DNA of 64,000 nucleotides from Oceanobacillus damuensis (GTDB lineage Bacteria; Bacillota; Bacilli; Bacillales; Amphibacillaceae). Shown piece after piece: positions 54,056-62,967 of this stretch. A program made the position numbers and the translations under genes. The stretch spans positions 186,001 to 250,000 of the forward strand of contig NZ_LQNF01000004.1 of assembly GCF_001618145.1 (NCBI RefSeq), in the 5' to 3' direction. Below the pieces are notes generated by a model. That model saw only the letters and a program-made list of their open reading frames with translations, was not told the DNA's origin and did not search any database. Numbering within the stretch: position 1 is the stretch's first letter; every line of letters begins with the position of its first letter.

Positions 54056-55033
54056 CTAAATATAGCTTATTCCCTGGCCCGGTTTACTTAAAATTACATC
54101 AGATACACCAGGTATGCTGCGAAGCTTAGTTTCAATATTTTTTTCATTTTCCGGCAGATAGAGTACTTTTACATTAGGACCTGCGTCAATGGTGAAATAT
54201 GCAGGGATGCCGTTTTCCCTCATCTCCTGAACCGTCTGCATAACACGAATTGTCGTATCATGCCAATACGTGAACGGAGGATTCGCAGCCAGTGTGGTTG
54301 CATGCATTTTCAAGCAGTTAGCTTCAGCTATGCTTCCCGTCTTATCAAAATCCTTTGCATGTATAGCTTGCTTTATTTCATTCAAGTCTTGTGGAATGGT
54401 GTCAATCCAGCCTGAATAGAAGGGAGATGTCTCGACCGTTCTCTTCATACCTGCACGGCTCGACACCTTTTTCATTGTAGACGAAAGCACAACCGCCGCC
54501 ACGCGAATATCCCAATGCTCTGCCGGTGCTACTGGAACAGCAAAAGAATCCGAACCGTCTGTCTCACTTCCCATTTCCCATTCTGCAAAGCCGCCAAAGA
54601 TAGAGCGACAGGCTGAACCCGATCCCTGCCTGGTAAGTCTGGACAGCTCCTGATTGCCTAAGTCCAATCCGATGGCTTTCGTTCCTGCTGCAGCAAGTGC
54701 AGCAAAACCGGAAGCGGATGAGGCGAAACCTGCAGCGGTAGGAACATCATTTTTAGAATGAATATCGGCAAAGAGATTTTCTTTTCCAGCTAACTGGCGA
54801 ACTAAGTCAAGAAATTTTGTCACACGCCGATATGCTTCGCCTTCCACCGGCTGGTCATCAAGCATGAACCGATCCTTTGTTAGGTCTGCCCGAAAGTCCA
54901 CCGTTGTAGTTGTGCAGAAACCATCCAATGTTAAGGAAAGACTGCTGTTCGTTGGTAAGATAAGCGCTTCATCCCGCTTCCCCCAATATTTTATTAAGGC
55001 AATGTTTGTATGCGCTTTGGCTGTAGCTTTCAT
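54056..55033 (-). CDS. mvaD: Diphosphomevalonate decarboxylase
   Basis: ATP-dependent decarboxylation to isopentenyl diphosphate. KAHTNIALIKYWGKRD at the N-terminus, NDVPTAAGFASSASGFAALA ATP loop near residue 98, SGSACRSIFGGFAEW, and FTIDAGPNVKVLY. Start placed at the second of two tandem ATGs (55033), 7 bases after AGGGAG; 55036 is equally possible. Between mvaK1 and mvaK2. Confidence 0.95.
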   Translation of the reverse strand: MKATAKAHTNIALIKYWGKRDEALILPTNSSLSLTLDGFCTTTTVDFRADLTKDRFMLDDQPVEGEAYRRVTKFLDLVRQLAGKENLFADIHSKNDVPTAAGFASSASGFAALAAAGTKAIGLDLGNQELSRLTRQGSGSACRSIFGGFAEWEMGSETDGSDSFAVPVAPAEHWDIRVAAVVLSSTMKKVSSRAGMKRTVETSPFYSGWIDTIPQDLNEIKQAIHAKDFDKTGSIAEANCLKMHATTLAANPPFTYWHDTTIRVMQTVQEMRENGIPAYFTIDAGPNVKVLYLPENEKNIETKLRSIPGVSDVILSKPGQGISYI

Positions 55034-55066
55034 CATATAACTCCCTTTTTCCGCTCTCTTTTCTCT

Positions 55067-56029
55067 CTAACCCTGCTTTTTTAAAACAAATGGCCATACG
55101 GAGCTAGCTCCATACTTCCTAAGCTTTTCTGCAAGCTGTTTGGAATGCACCTCATTTTGAGCAAGTGCTATGATACAGCCGCCATTACCTCCACCGGTAA
55201 GTTTCGCTCCAAGCGCCCCTTCTTTACGGGCAAAATAAATCAGTTTATTCAACCCGGCATCACTTACACCAAGCGCCTCCAATTCCTTTTGAGCTTCATT
55301 CAGAAGTTGTCCAAGGAACTGCTTACTTGCCTTTTCCAACGCATTCTTTGCATGGTGGGTCAGCTCACCAATCCGGTCAATTTTCCTTTGAATACGTTTT
55401 GGGGCGGATTTCAATAAATGCGCCACCGATTCAACGGATGTCCGGGTATCACCAACCCTGCCGGAATCTGCGACAATAAAATGAAAATCCTCTCCAAGAT
55501 CGATATAATCAATAGGATTCTCTTTCTCATACCATATTGGTGTCTTTGATGTAATCGTAAGGGTGTCAATGCCGCTTGGTGCCCCATGTGCATATGTTTC
55601 TGCAACATTTGCAAGCATTAATAGTTCCGGTTCGGTACAATCCCTTTCAGCATAATCAAACAATGATCTGATTACGGAAATGGCAACAGATGCACTTGAG
55701 CCCAATCCTTTACCCGGTGGTATGGATGAATTAATCCTGATCAGCAAATCTTCTGATGGGATATCCAGGTATTCAAGTGTTTCCTCTATACAGTTAACAA
55801 TTCCCTGCAAAGATTCCGGAGCCAATTGCAGTGGGCCGTGATAAAATGTGCTGTCAATTTTTACCAAGCCTGGCACGCGTTCAATAACTGTTTCAACACC
55901 AATTAATGGAAAAGGGATAGCGATTGCCGGTTGTCCGTGCACAACTGCATGCTCTCCAATTAAAATTAGCTTACTATGAGCTATACCTATAGCTGTTTTT
56001 TCTGAAGTTGTTACTTTTTCTGCACTCAT
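55067..56029 (-). CDS. mvaK1: Mevalonate kinase
   Basis: GHMP kinase that phosphorylates mevalonate. KLILIGEHAVVHGQPAIAIPF, ATP loop PPGKGLGSSASVAISVI, PSGIDTLTIT, and KLTGGGNGGCIIAL are the standard blocks in order. Length 320. Its ATG overlaps the mvaA stop by 4 bases (ATGA), showing tight coupling. Confidence 0.95.
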   Translation of the reverse strand: MSAEKVTTSEKTAIGIAHSKLILIGEHAVVHGQPAIAIPFPLIGVETVIERVPGLVKIDSTFYHGPLQLAPESLQGIVNCIEETLEYLDIPSEDLLIRINSSIPPGKGLGSSASVAISVIRSLFDYAERDCTEPELLMLANVAETYAHGAPSGIDTLTITSKTPIWYEKENPIDYIDLGEDFHFIVADSGRVGDTRTSVESVAHLLKSAPKRIQRKIDRIGELTHHAKNALEKASKQFLGQLLNEAQKELEALGVSDAGLNKLIYFARKEGALGAKLTGGGNGGCIIALAQNEVHSKQLAEKLRKYGASSVWPFVLKKQG

Positions 56030-57315
56030 TTTTTATACTGTTCCACCAATTCTTTAGCTTTTCCGACACGGATTTGTTTTTGTTCGATCAGTTTTTCTGC
56101 AATGATATCAATCATCTCCCCTGAAGCTCCTGCTGCAATGGCAACAGAGCGAGAATGTAGAGCCATATGGCCTTTTTGAATACCATCTGTAGCTAATGCC
56201 TTCAAAGCTCCGAGATTTTGTGCCAATCCAACTGCCACAATTACCTGGGCAAGTTCCTTGGCAGATTCTATATTCATGATGGATAGGGAAAGCCCCGCCA
56301 AAGGATGGACACGGGTCGCTCCACCGACCGTTCCAAGTGACATCGGCAATTCAATTTCCCCTACCAAGTTTTCATTTTCGTCTTTAGACCAAGTTGTCAT
56401 GGATCCGTAGCTTCCATGTCGGGAAGCATATGCATGTGCACCTGCTTCCACCGCACGCCAATCATTGCCGGTCGCAATCACTACCGGATCAATGCCATTC
56501 ATTATTCCCTTGTTATGGGTTACTGCACGGTAAGGATCAGAAGCCGCAAATTCGTAAGCATGTATAACCCCATCACGCACTTCTTCACCGGAATAATCTC
56601 CAGTGATCAACATTTCGGGGGGAATCACACACCGCGCCCGCGCCAGGCATTTATCAGCATAGTTCGATAAAATCCGCAAATAAACCTTACCTTCAGTAAT
56701 TTCCTCGACAACAGGGGCGATTGATTCAACCATTGTATTGATTATATTTGCCCCCATCGCATCGCGAGTATCGACATAAATATGGAGGACAAGCATCTGG
56801 CCATATTTCGAATCAGATTCTTCATTGAGGATACGCACTTCCAAATCCTCTGCTCCCCCACCACGATTGACAATGCTCGGATATGCTGCATTTGCAGCAT
56901 TAATTAATGATTCTTTTTCATTTAATAAAGCTTGCTTCGCCAATTGAAAATCCGGACAGCCCACAACCTGGATTTGTCCAATCATTACTCTTTCGGTTGC
57001 TTCCGTTTGAAATCCACCAGCACTTCTGACAATTTTAGCTATATGACTAGCTGAAGCAACAACAGACGCCTCTTCAATTGCCATAGGTATTACATATTCT
57101 TTCCCGTTTATAAGGAAATTCAATCCTAAACCTAAAGGAAGTTGAAATGTACCAATAACATTTTCGATCATTTTATCTGCGGTATCGATGGAAAGAGGTT
57201 CATTTATATAAAGATCGTCCAATTCCTCCGAAGAGAAATCAATTGCCTTTTTCAGCAGGTCCCGTCTTTGTTCAACAGACATATTATAAAAACCGGGGAT
57301 TCTGGAAGACTTCAT
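56026..57315 (-). CDS. mvaA: Hydroxymethylglutaryl-CoA reductase, class II
   Basis: Soluble class II enzyme converting HMG-CoA to mevalonate. ENVIGTFQLPLGLGLNFLINGKEYVIPMAIEEASVVASAS holds the HMG-CoA site and catalytic Glu; the NKGIMNGIDPVVIATGNDWRA block contains the catalytic Lys and Asp; the C-terminal flap holds the ALHSRSVAIAAGA segment. Length 429 is usual for bacterial HMGR. First gene of the operon; AAAGGA lies 9 bases before ATG. HMG-CoA synthase (mvaS) and IPP isomerase are not in the window. Confidence 0.95.
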   Translation of the reverse strand: MKSSRIPGFYNMSVEQRRDLLKKAIDFSSEELDDLYINEPLSIDTADKMIENVIGTFQLPLGLGLNFLINGKEYVIPMAIEEASVVASASHIAKIVRSAGGFQTEATERVMIGQIQVVGCPDFQLAKQALLNEKESLINAANAAYPSIVNRGGGAEDLEVRILNEESDSKYGQMLVLHIYVDTRDAMGANIINTMVESIAPVVEEITEGKVYLRILSNYADKCLARARCVIPPEMLITGDYSGEEVRDGVIHAYEFAASDPYRAVTHNKGIMNGIDPVVIATGNDWRAVEAGAHAYASRHGSYGSMTTWSKDENENLVGEIELPMSLGTVGGATRVHPLAGLSLSIMNIESAKELAQVIVAVGLAQNLGALKALATDGIQKGHMALHSRSVAIAAGASGEMIDIIAEKLIEQKQIRVGKAKELVEQYKK

Positions 57316-57556
57316 CCTGGATCATCCTTTAGTAAAAAAATTATATATGGAAATATTATATTATTGACAATTTAAATTAAATAAATTATAACATGAAACC
57401 TGCTTTTTTTTCATTAGAAGTATCTGCCTATAGGATAGAGCACATAAAAATCATTGTATCTATTATGTGAAAATTCCTCTTAAAATGCAAATAAACAAGG
57501 TTGTATGTTGCCATAACGACCTTGTTTATTTGTCTGCTATATTCTGATTTAAGGGA

Positions 57557-57629
57557 TGAGCCATGAAGGATTCGAACCTTCGACCCTTTGATTAAAAGTC
57601 AAATGCTCTACCAACTGAGCTAATGGCTC
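57557..57629 (-). tRNA. tRNA-Lys (TTT)
   Basis: On the minus strand GAGCCATTAGCTCAGTTGGT, anticodon loop CTTTTAA and T-arm GGTTCGAATCC fold as a cloverleaf; discriminator A; CCA not encoded. Confidence 0.95.
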
Positions 57630-57809
57630 ATATAATATAAATGTTCCTGCCAAGCAAATGCACATAACAACGTACACATCGTTTTAAAGGAACCTTATAA
57701 AGTTGCACTCCCCAGAGGACTGCCTCTATTAGATATTTTCATTCATGCTTGCGGACAACTAACGGTTTTTAATATCACGGAATAAATTGCCCCATAAATA
57801 AAAAAATGG

Positions 57810-57881
57810 CTGGGCCACCAGGATTCGAACCTGGGGTACACGGGATCAAAACCCGATGCCTTACCGCTTGGCTATAGCCCA
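57810..57881 (-). tRNA. tRNA-Gln (TTG)
   Basis: TGGGCTATAGCCAAGCGGTA at the 5' end, anticodon loop TTTTGAT, T-arm GGTTCGAATCC, acceptor TGGCCCA with discriminator G. Confidence 0.95.
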
Positions 57882-57891
57882 ACAATAGTAA

Positions 57892-57976
57892 TGGTGGAGG
57901 GGGGCAGATTCGAACTGCCGAACCCTGAGGGAGCGGCTTTACAGTCCGCCGCGTTTAGCCACTTCGCTACCCCTCC
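57892..57976 (-). tRNA. tRNA-Tyr (GTA)
   Basis: GGAGGGGTAGCGAAGTGGCT start, anticodon loop CTGTAAA, a long variable arm as in bacterial tRNA-Tyr, and encoded CCA. Confidence 0.95.
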
Positions 57977-58018
57977 GTACATATTGTTAACTATACATAT
58001 GAAATTATTCAAAAAAAA

Positions 58019-58094
<76 letters not shown>

Positions 58095-58307
58095 TTATAG
58101 AAGTTAGTTAGCTTATGCTTATTACTGCGTTAATCTAGTATGCTCGTCGTGTTGCAAGGCTATTCGGTGAAGTTGCACTCCTCGCAAGCCTGCACATGGT
58201 AGCATATTCGATGAAGTAAACGGCTAGTTACCTCTGCTTCTTCTAGTTAAATCAAAGAAGTTAATGCATCGAGGTTACTTGTAGCTTATTCGGTAGATGT
58301 ATTGCTC

Positions 58308-58335
58308 GTTGCTCTACCAATTGAGCTAGGCCGGC
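58308..58335 (-). pseudogene. Duplicated 5' fragment of tRNA-Thr
   Basis: These 28 bases are identical to 58067-58094, i.e. the acceptor 5' strand, D-arm and start of the anticodon stem of tRNA-Thr. The frame then departs; no anticodon, T-arm or 3' acceptor follows. It sits just before tRNA-Val in the same orientation. The 213 bases between the two copies contain no gene I recognise. Confidence 0.85.
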
Positions 58336-58343
58336 AAAAGAAA

Positions 58344-58419
58344 TGGTGGAGGATGCAGGGCTCGAACCTGCGACCCCCTGCTTGTAAGGCAGGTGCTCTC
58401 CCAGCTGAGCTAATCCTCC
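58344..58419 (-). tRNA. tRNA-Val (TAC)
   Basis: GGAGGATTAGCTCAGCTGGG start, anticodon loop CTTACAA, T-arm GGTTCGAGCCC, encoded CCA. Confidence 0.95.
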
Positions 58420-58423
58420 ATAT

Positions 58424-58498
58424 TGGTGACCCGTACGGGATTCGAACCCGTGTTACCGCCGTGAAAGGGCGGTGTCTTAACCGCTTGACCAACGGGCC
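58424..58498 (-). tRNA. tRNA-Glu (TTC)
   Basis: GGCCCGTTGGTCAAGCGGTT start, anticodon loop CTTTCAC, T-arm GGTTCGAATCC, encoded CCA. First tRNA of the transcript. Confidence 0.95.
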
Positions 58499-58566
58499 AT
58501 AACTTGCGTTGGAATGCCTCTGATTTAGAGGTCTTTGCAACAGCCTGTCGCAGACTGACGAATTTT

Positions 58567-58595
58567 ATTATAACTAGGATAATAAAGTTTGTAAA
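58567..58595 (-). promoter_or_regulatory. Promoter of the tRNA operon
   Basis: On the minus strand TTTACA (58595-58590), 17 bases, TATAAT (58572-58567), about 60 bases before tRNA-Glu. Confidence 0.75.
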
Positions 58596-58759
58596 GGGGA
58601 AAATGAAACATTTATTACATTTTTTTAATAAAACCTTAAAAACCTTATTATATCAGCATCCTCAAAGGATATTCGCAATATTAGAAACTAATACTCTCCC
58701 TGGAATATTCTTTTATATTAAAAAACTGCTAGAAAATTTCCTTTTCAAGATTATGGTTT

Positions 58760-58786
58760 CATTACCAGGTCTTAATAGGTTATAAT
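58760..58786 (+). promoter_or_regulatory. FapR-like box overlapping the fabI promoter
   Basis: TTACCAGGTCTTAATAGG at 58762-58779 resembles the FapR site known from fatty-acid genes of Bacillus (TTAGTACCTAGTCTTAAT). A perfect -10 TATAAT follows at 58781-58786, so bound FapR would block fabI. Confidence 0.6.
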
Positions 58787-58818
58787 ATAAAAAAAGAAAT
58801 AAATTCTGGAGGTAAACT

Positions 58819-59595
58819 ATGGCTGGACTATTGCAAGGAAAGAACGTCGTAATAATGGGCGTTGCAAATGAAAGAAGTATCGCTTGGGGCATAACAAAGT
58901 CATTACATAATGCAGGGGCAAACCTGATTTTTACAAATAGACAGGAAAGATCTTACCAAAAGTTAGTAAAATTATTAGAGAAACATGAAATCGAAGCAAA
59001 ATTAATCGTTGCCTGTGATGTTGCTAGTGATGAAAGTATTCAACAAGCATTCAATGAAATCAAAGAAAAAGCAGGCGTTATTCACGGGCTTATCCATTCT
59101 GTAGCTTTCGCTAACCGTGATGAACTGCAAGGTGAATATGCCGATACGTCACGTGAAGGCTTTTTATTGGCTCAGGAAATCAGCGCCTATTCACTTGTTG
59201 CAGTTACAAAAGCAGCGAAAGATGTTATGACGGAAGGCGGAAGCATCGTTACACAAACATACTTAGGATCGGAGCGGGTTATTCCTAATTACAATGTTAT
59301 GGGAGTAGCAAAAGCTTCTCTTGAGGCGAGCGTAAGGTATTTAGCTGAAGATGTAGGCAAATATGGTATACGTGTCAATGCAATCTCCGCAGGCCCAATC
59401 CGCACGTTATCCGCTAAAGGCGTGTCCGGTTTTAACGATAAAGCAAATGTCATTGTGGAAAAAGCTCCACTTCGACGTAATGTCGACCAGGACCAGGTCG
59501 GCGACGCTACCTTATTTTTCATAAGCGACCTATCACGTGGTGTTACTGGTGAAGTAATGCACGTTGACTCTGGCTACCATATTATTGGTGGATAA
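58819..59595 (+). CDS. fabI: Enoyl-ACP reductase (NADH), FabI
   Basis: Last reduction step of each fatty-acid elongation cycle; triclosan-type target. SDR fold of 258 residues with the FabI-specific cofactor loop GVANERSIAWGI (residues 14-25), LIHSVAFA, TYLGSERVIPNYNVMGVAK with the catalytic Tyr and Lys, and RVNAISAGPIRTLSAKGVSGF. TGGAGG lies 8 bases before ATG. Monocistronic; the FapR-like box suggests malonyl-CoA control. Confidence 0.96.
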   Translation: MAGLLQGKNVVIMGVANERSIAWGITKSLHNAGANLIFTNRQERSYQKLVKLLEKHEIEAKLIVACDVASDESIQQAFNEIKEKAGVIHGLIHSVAFANRDELQGEYADTSREGFLLAQEISAYSLVAVTKAAKDVMTEGGSIVTQTYLGSERVIPNYNVMGVAKASLEASVRYLAEDVGKYGIRVNAISAGPIRTLSAKGVSGFNDKANVIVEKAPLRRNVDQDQVGDATLFFISDLSRGVTGEVMHVDSGYHIIGG

Positions 59596-59609
59596 GAAAA
59601 TTAAAATTA

Positions 59610-59649
59610 GGGAGGCCATGTTGTTTATCAACATGGCCTCCCCTTTTCC
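59610..59649. terminator. Bidirectional terminator between fabI and the subtilase
   Basis: GGGAGGCCATGTTG (59610-59623) pairs with CAACATGGCCTCCC (59629-59642) across TTTAT, followed by CTTTTCC. Confidence 0.88.
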
Positions 59650-59651
59650 TG

Positions 59652-62102
59652 CTAATTAAAAAATGCATTGTAATAGCGCGTAAATGCTACTGCAAAATCT
59701 CCTCGCTTCACATTTTGATTAGGAGATACCGCTGCTGTAATGGTTGGTTTTAAATCATATGGTCCTTGTTCCACATCGAAATTTGCATTTATGATATTTA
59801 AATCCAGTGCTAACTGTACATATCCTTTATATTCCTCCGGGACATCAGCTGCATCCTCAACAGCAATACGTTCATTTTCATATTGAACAGTAATATCTCC
59901 TTCGAAATCCTCTGCCATATTCTGCAACCCTAAACTTTGTACAAGTGAATATGCTAATTCGGCCTTATTCACATTCCCGTTCGAGTTAAATTCCCCTGCC
60001 GATTTTGCCAACATCACACCATTTTGCACATGTTTTGTATCTTTTAATGCCGCCCCCTGTTGGAGAACTGCTGTTACAAATGGGGAGTTGCCACCTTCAT
60101 CAGGCGAAGATTGGCGTATTCCTGCACCCATCACTAAGTATTGGGCCAATTCACCTCGTGTTAGATCACTATCCGGCTTAAATTTAGCGTTTTTATAACC
60201 ATCAACAAGCCTTTCCTTTACCCCTATTTGAATAGCTCCAGCAGCAGGATGTCCATCAATATCATCTAATCCAGAAAAACCACTGACCTCCGTGAAGGAT
60301 AATGTACCCTGGACGTTTTCAGGTAATGCACTACCAATTGGGTTCTCTTCAACCCCTCTAAGCCCTCTGATTTCAGCTTTCCAAGTTCCAGGCATAGGTG
60401 TATTTACGGAAACTACACGATCCCAATATAAAGGAAACAATAAATTTATACCTGAGCTATATTCCGTGCCATCTGGTGAAATTAAAATTAAATTAATTGG
60501 GTTACCTGTTTCTTCAAGCAGACCCTTACCATCCACTTTTGCTACTAAACTGCTTAATCCCTCTTTCACTTCGAATGAATATTGATTAGCAGACTGAAGT
60601 GTCAGCGGATTATAATCCACTTCAAAATTTTGTCGGACTGTGTTTGATTCGACATCACTATGAAATGACTGAAACATATTAACTGTACTTCCATACTCTT
60701 TTGAAGTGTCAAACGCTGCATCAACTGCTGCATGAGCATTCACATACCCTGCACCAGCTTCCCATGTTTCATAGCCTGGCATGTTTGTTGCTGTTTGCTG
60801 TAATGTTTCCTTCACCTCGTCTGGCGATAATATTGGATTCGCCTCAAGCATTAAGGCAACGATGCCTGCAACGTGTGGAGTAGCCATGGATGTCCCGCTC
60901 ATTGTTGTGTAAAAAGGGATGTGAGCAGGATCAATCAACTCTGCATCCTGATCTGCCCCTAGTAATGATACTGGTGCGATTACCCTTGTAGATATAATAT
61001 CAACCCCAGGAGCAGTAATCGTTGGCTCATCCTTCCATGTCCATGATTCGCCATCCATTTCAAATGTTCCACCTACATCCGCTGTACCACGTGATGAAAA
61101 GTCAGCCAATGTCCCATCCTTCACACCGGCAGCAACAGAAATTACCCATGGGGCTTTTGCGTATGGGTTATGGGTATCTTCACCAGGCCCTGAATTACCA
61201 GCGGCAAATAAAACCGTAATCCCACGATCATATGCTTTTTTACTTGCAATATTCACAGGATTATCCGGATCAAAATCGCCTGAAGATCCCCATGAATTTG
61301 TAATAACACGAATGTCATATTCTGATTGATGTGAAATGGCATAATCAAAGCCGCCAACAGCATCTAAAATGAACAATGCTGCACCTGAACCGTATCCAAT
61401 CAAATCAGCACCAGGGGCAACACCTTCATACTTGCCAGAAGACATCTCGCCTGTTCCACCAACTGTACCGGCTACGTGTGTACCATGCCCGGAGTTCGTA
61501 TCGGTATTGGGAACATTTTCTACATACGTAATTGGCAGTAATTCTGGTTGCAAGCTATTTAAATTTATATTTGCCATTACATTTTGCACAAGGTTTTTGC
61601 CAAATTCATGATCCTGATGTGTTCCATCTACACCACTATCGTTCACTACTACACCAATTCCATTACCTGTTACAGGAAGTCCTCCGTTTTGTTTACGCAT
61701 GTTATCATCTGTGCGAACTTTATCAACACCTGTTATATCTGTAGAATCCTCATTAAAATACTCCAGCTCACTATTTAAATAGATAGAGCGAACACTCTCA
61801 TTGGATTGTAATATTTCAATTTGTTCCTTGGTTGCTACTGTGGCAACCATTGGGAGAGATGCCAATGAAACCCCTTTCGTGATGCCTGATTGCTCTAAAA
61901 GATTTAAATCCTCAGTTGTTGGTTCCTCATCCCCATGAAATGTCACGATAACCTGAAATTCATTTCCTCCTTCTGTGATAGCTTCTTTTAATAATGGATC
62001 TATTGAAGCGGACTGTGAAAAAGCATCTGCGTTAGTAAAACTAATGCTTAAAAGGAATAATAAAACACCGAACATGACTGTACATCTGGTAAATTTCTTC
62101 AC
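59652..62102 (-). CDS. Secreted S8 subtilisin-like protease with C-terminal SLH-type repeats
   Basis: Signal peptide (residues 1-27), propeptide inhibitor I9-like segment (about 48-115, 'FQVIVTFHGDEEP'), then an S8 catalytic domain: Asp155 in VNDSGVDGTH, His206 in SGHGTHVAG, Asn303 in AAGNSG and Ser405 in SGTSMATPH. After a beta-rich region (about 470-620) come three S-layer-homology-like modules (FKPDSDLTRGELAQYL, GNVNKAELAYSL, VKRGDFAVAFTRYY), likely to hold it on the wall. Length 816. Upstream on the same strand lies a response-regulator/kinase pair that may control it. No paralogue nearby. Confidence 0.9.
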   Translation of the reverse strand: MKKFTRCTVMFGVLLFLLSISFTNADAFSQSASIDPLLKEAITEGGNEFQVIVTFHGDEEPTTEDLNLLEQSGITKGVSLASLPMVATVATKEQIEILQSNESVRSIYLNSELEYFNEDSTDITGVDKVRTDDNMRKQNGGLPVTGNGIGVVVNDSGVDGTHQDHEFGKNLVQNVMANINLNSLQPELLPITYVENVPNTDTNSGHGTHVAGTVGGTGEMSSGKYEGVAPGADLIGYGSGAALFILDAVGGFDYAISHQSEYDIRVITNSWGSSGDFDPDNPVNIASKKAYDRGITVLFAAGNSGPGEDTHNPYAKAPWVISVAAGVKDGTLADFSSRGTADVGGTFEMDGESWTWKDEPTITAPGVDIISTRVIAPVSLLGADQDAELIDPAHIPFYTTMSGTSMATPHVAGIVALMLEANPILSPDEVKETLQQTATNMPGYETWEAGAGYVNAHAAVDAAFDTSKEYGSTVNMFQSFHSDVESNTVRQNFEVDYNPLTLQSANQYSFEVKEGLSSLVAKVDGKGLLEETGNPINLILISPDGTEYSSGINLLFPLYWDRVVSVNTPMPGTWKAEIRGLRGVEENPIGSALPENVQGTLSFTEVSGFSGLDDIDGHPAAGAIQIGVKERLVDGYKNAKFKPDSDLTRGELAQYLVMGAGIRQSSPDEGGNSPFVTAVLQQGAALKDTKHVQNGVMLAKSAGEFNSNGNVNKAELAYSLVQSLGLQNMAEDFEGDITVQYENERIAVEDAADVPEEYKGYVQLALDLNIINANFDVEQGPYDLKPTITAAVSPNQNVKRGDFAVAFTRYYNAFFN

Positions 62103-62316
62103 TAGTTTCCCCCCTGGTTTTAATGGAATTTTCTTTCAATTTAATTATGAACGACGCCAGATTCCTTTACTATTGAGCAAAGGTTCTAAAAGTGTTGCGC
62201 GAAGTACTATTTAACGGCTATACAAAAGTAGTATAGGATTTAGTCCTCTTCTCCCGTATATCGGTCGAAATCCCCACTGATTGAAGCTCCACTTTATGCA
62301 GCAATCTCGCAGCCGT

Positions 62317-62967
62317 TTATATTTTTGGTAAAGGTACAAGCTGATTTTTTACAGCATAAATAATAACCTGTGATCTGCTTTTTACATTAAACTTTTTAAA
62401 GATTTTACTTACATGGATTTTTACAGTTTTATCACTAATAAAAAGCTTTTCAGCAATTTCCTTATTACTTAATCCTTCCACTAGACACATTAGCACTTCT
62501 TTTTCCCGGATACTTAGTTCATTTGAATCCTCTGCCCCAAATTCACTTTTCTGCTGGTGATAGGATAACAGCTTTTTTGTCATGGATGGGTGAATTACCG
62601 ATTCTCCTTTTGCTATCGTACGAATTGCCTCAATGACCTGTTCGGATGGAGCATCTTTCAATAAATAACCATCTGCTCCTTCACGGATAGCGGCCATAAG
62701 ATATTCATCATGACTATACATGGTTAAGATGCAAACTTTTATTTCAGGTAAACTATCCTTTATAATTCGGGTTACCTCGATTCCATTTGTATTCGGCATA
62801 TTGATATCCATCAATACAAGATTCGGTTTATACTGTTTGATTTTTGTTAATGCCTCATTACCGTTAACCGCTTCGCCAACTACCTTTAGGCCCTCTTCAA
62901 GCCCCAAAATGTTCTTCAGCCCATCACGTAAAACAGCATGATCATCGACTATCATGACATTTATCAT
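62317..62967 (-). CDS. NarL/LuxR-type response regulator
   Basis: Receiver domain with acidic pocket DDH (residues 8-10), phospho-acceptor Asp54 in LVLMDINMP, Thr near 82 and Lys104 in YLLKDAP; LuxR HTH at residues 150-205 (LSIREKEVLMCLVEGLSNKEIAEKLFISDKTVKIHVSKIFKKF). Length 216 is standard. ATG 62967 lies inside the 3' end of the kinase gene (26-base overlap), with GAGAGGAT upstream. Target unknown; the subtilase gene 215 bases downstream is a candidate. Confidence 0.93.
   Translation of the reverse strand: MINVMIVDDHAVLRDGLKNILGLEEGLKVVGEAVNGNEALTKIKQYKPNLVLMDINMPNTNGIEVTRIIKDSLPEIKVCILTMYSHDEYLMAAIREGADGYLLKDAPSEQVIEAIRTIAKGESVIHPSMTKKLLSYHQQKSEFGAEDSNELSIREKEVLMCLVEGLSNKEIAEKLFISDKTVKIHVSKIFKKFNVKSRSQVIIYAVKNQLVPLPKI

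Noticed and set aside
58286-58540. Overlapping open frames on both strands
   Set aside because: They run through tRNA-Val and tRNA-Glu genes and the tRNA-Thr fragment.
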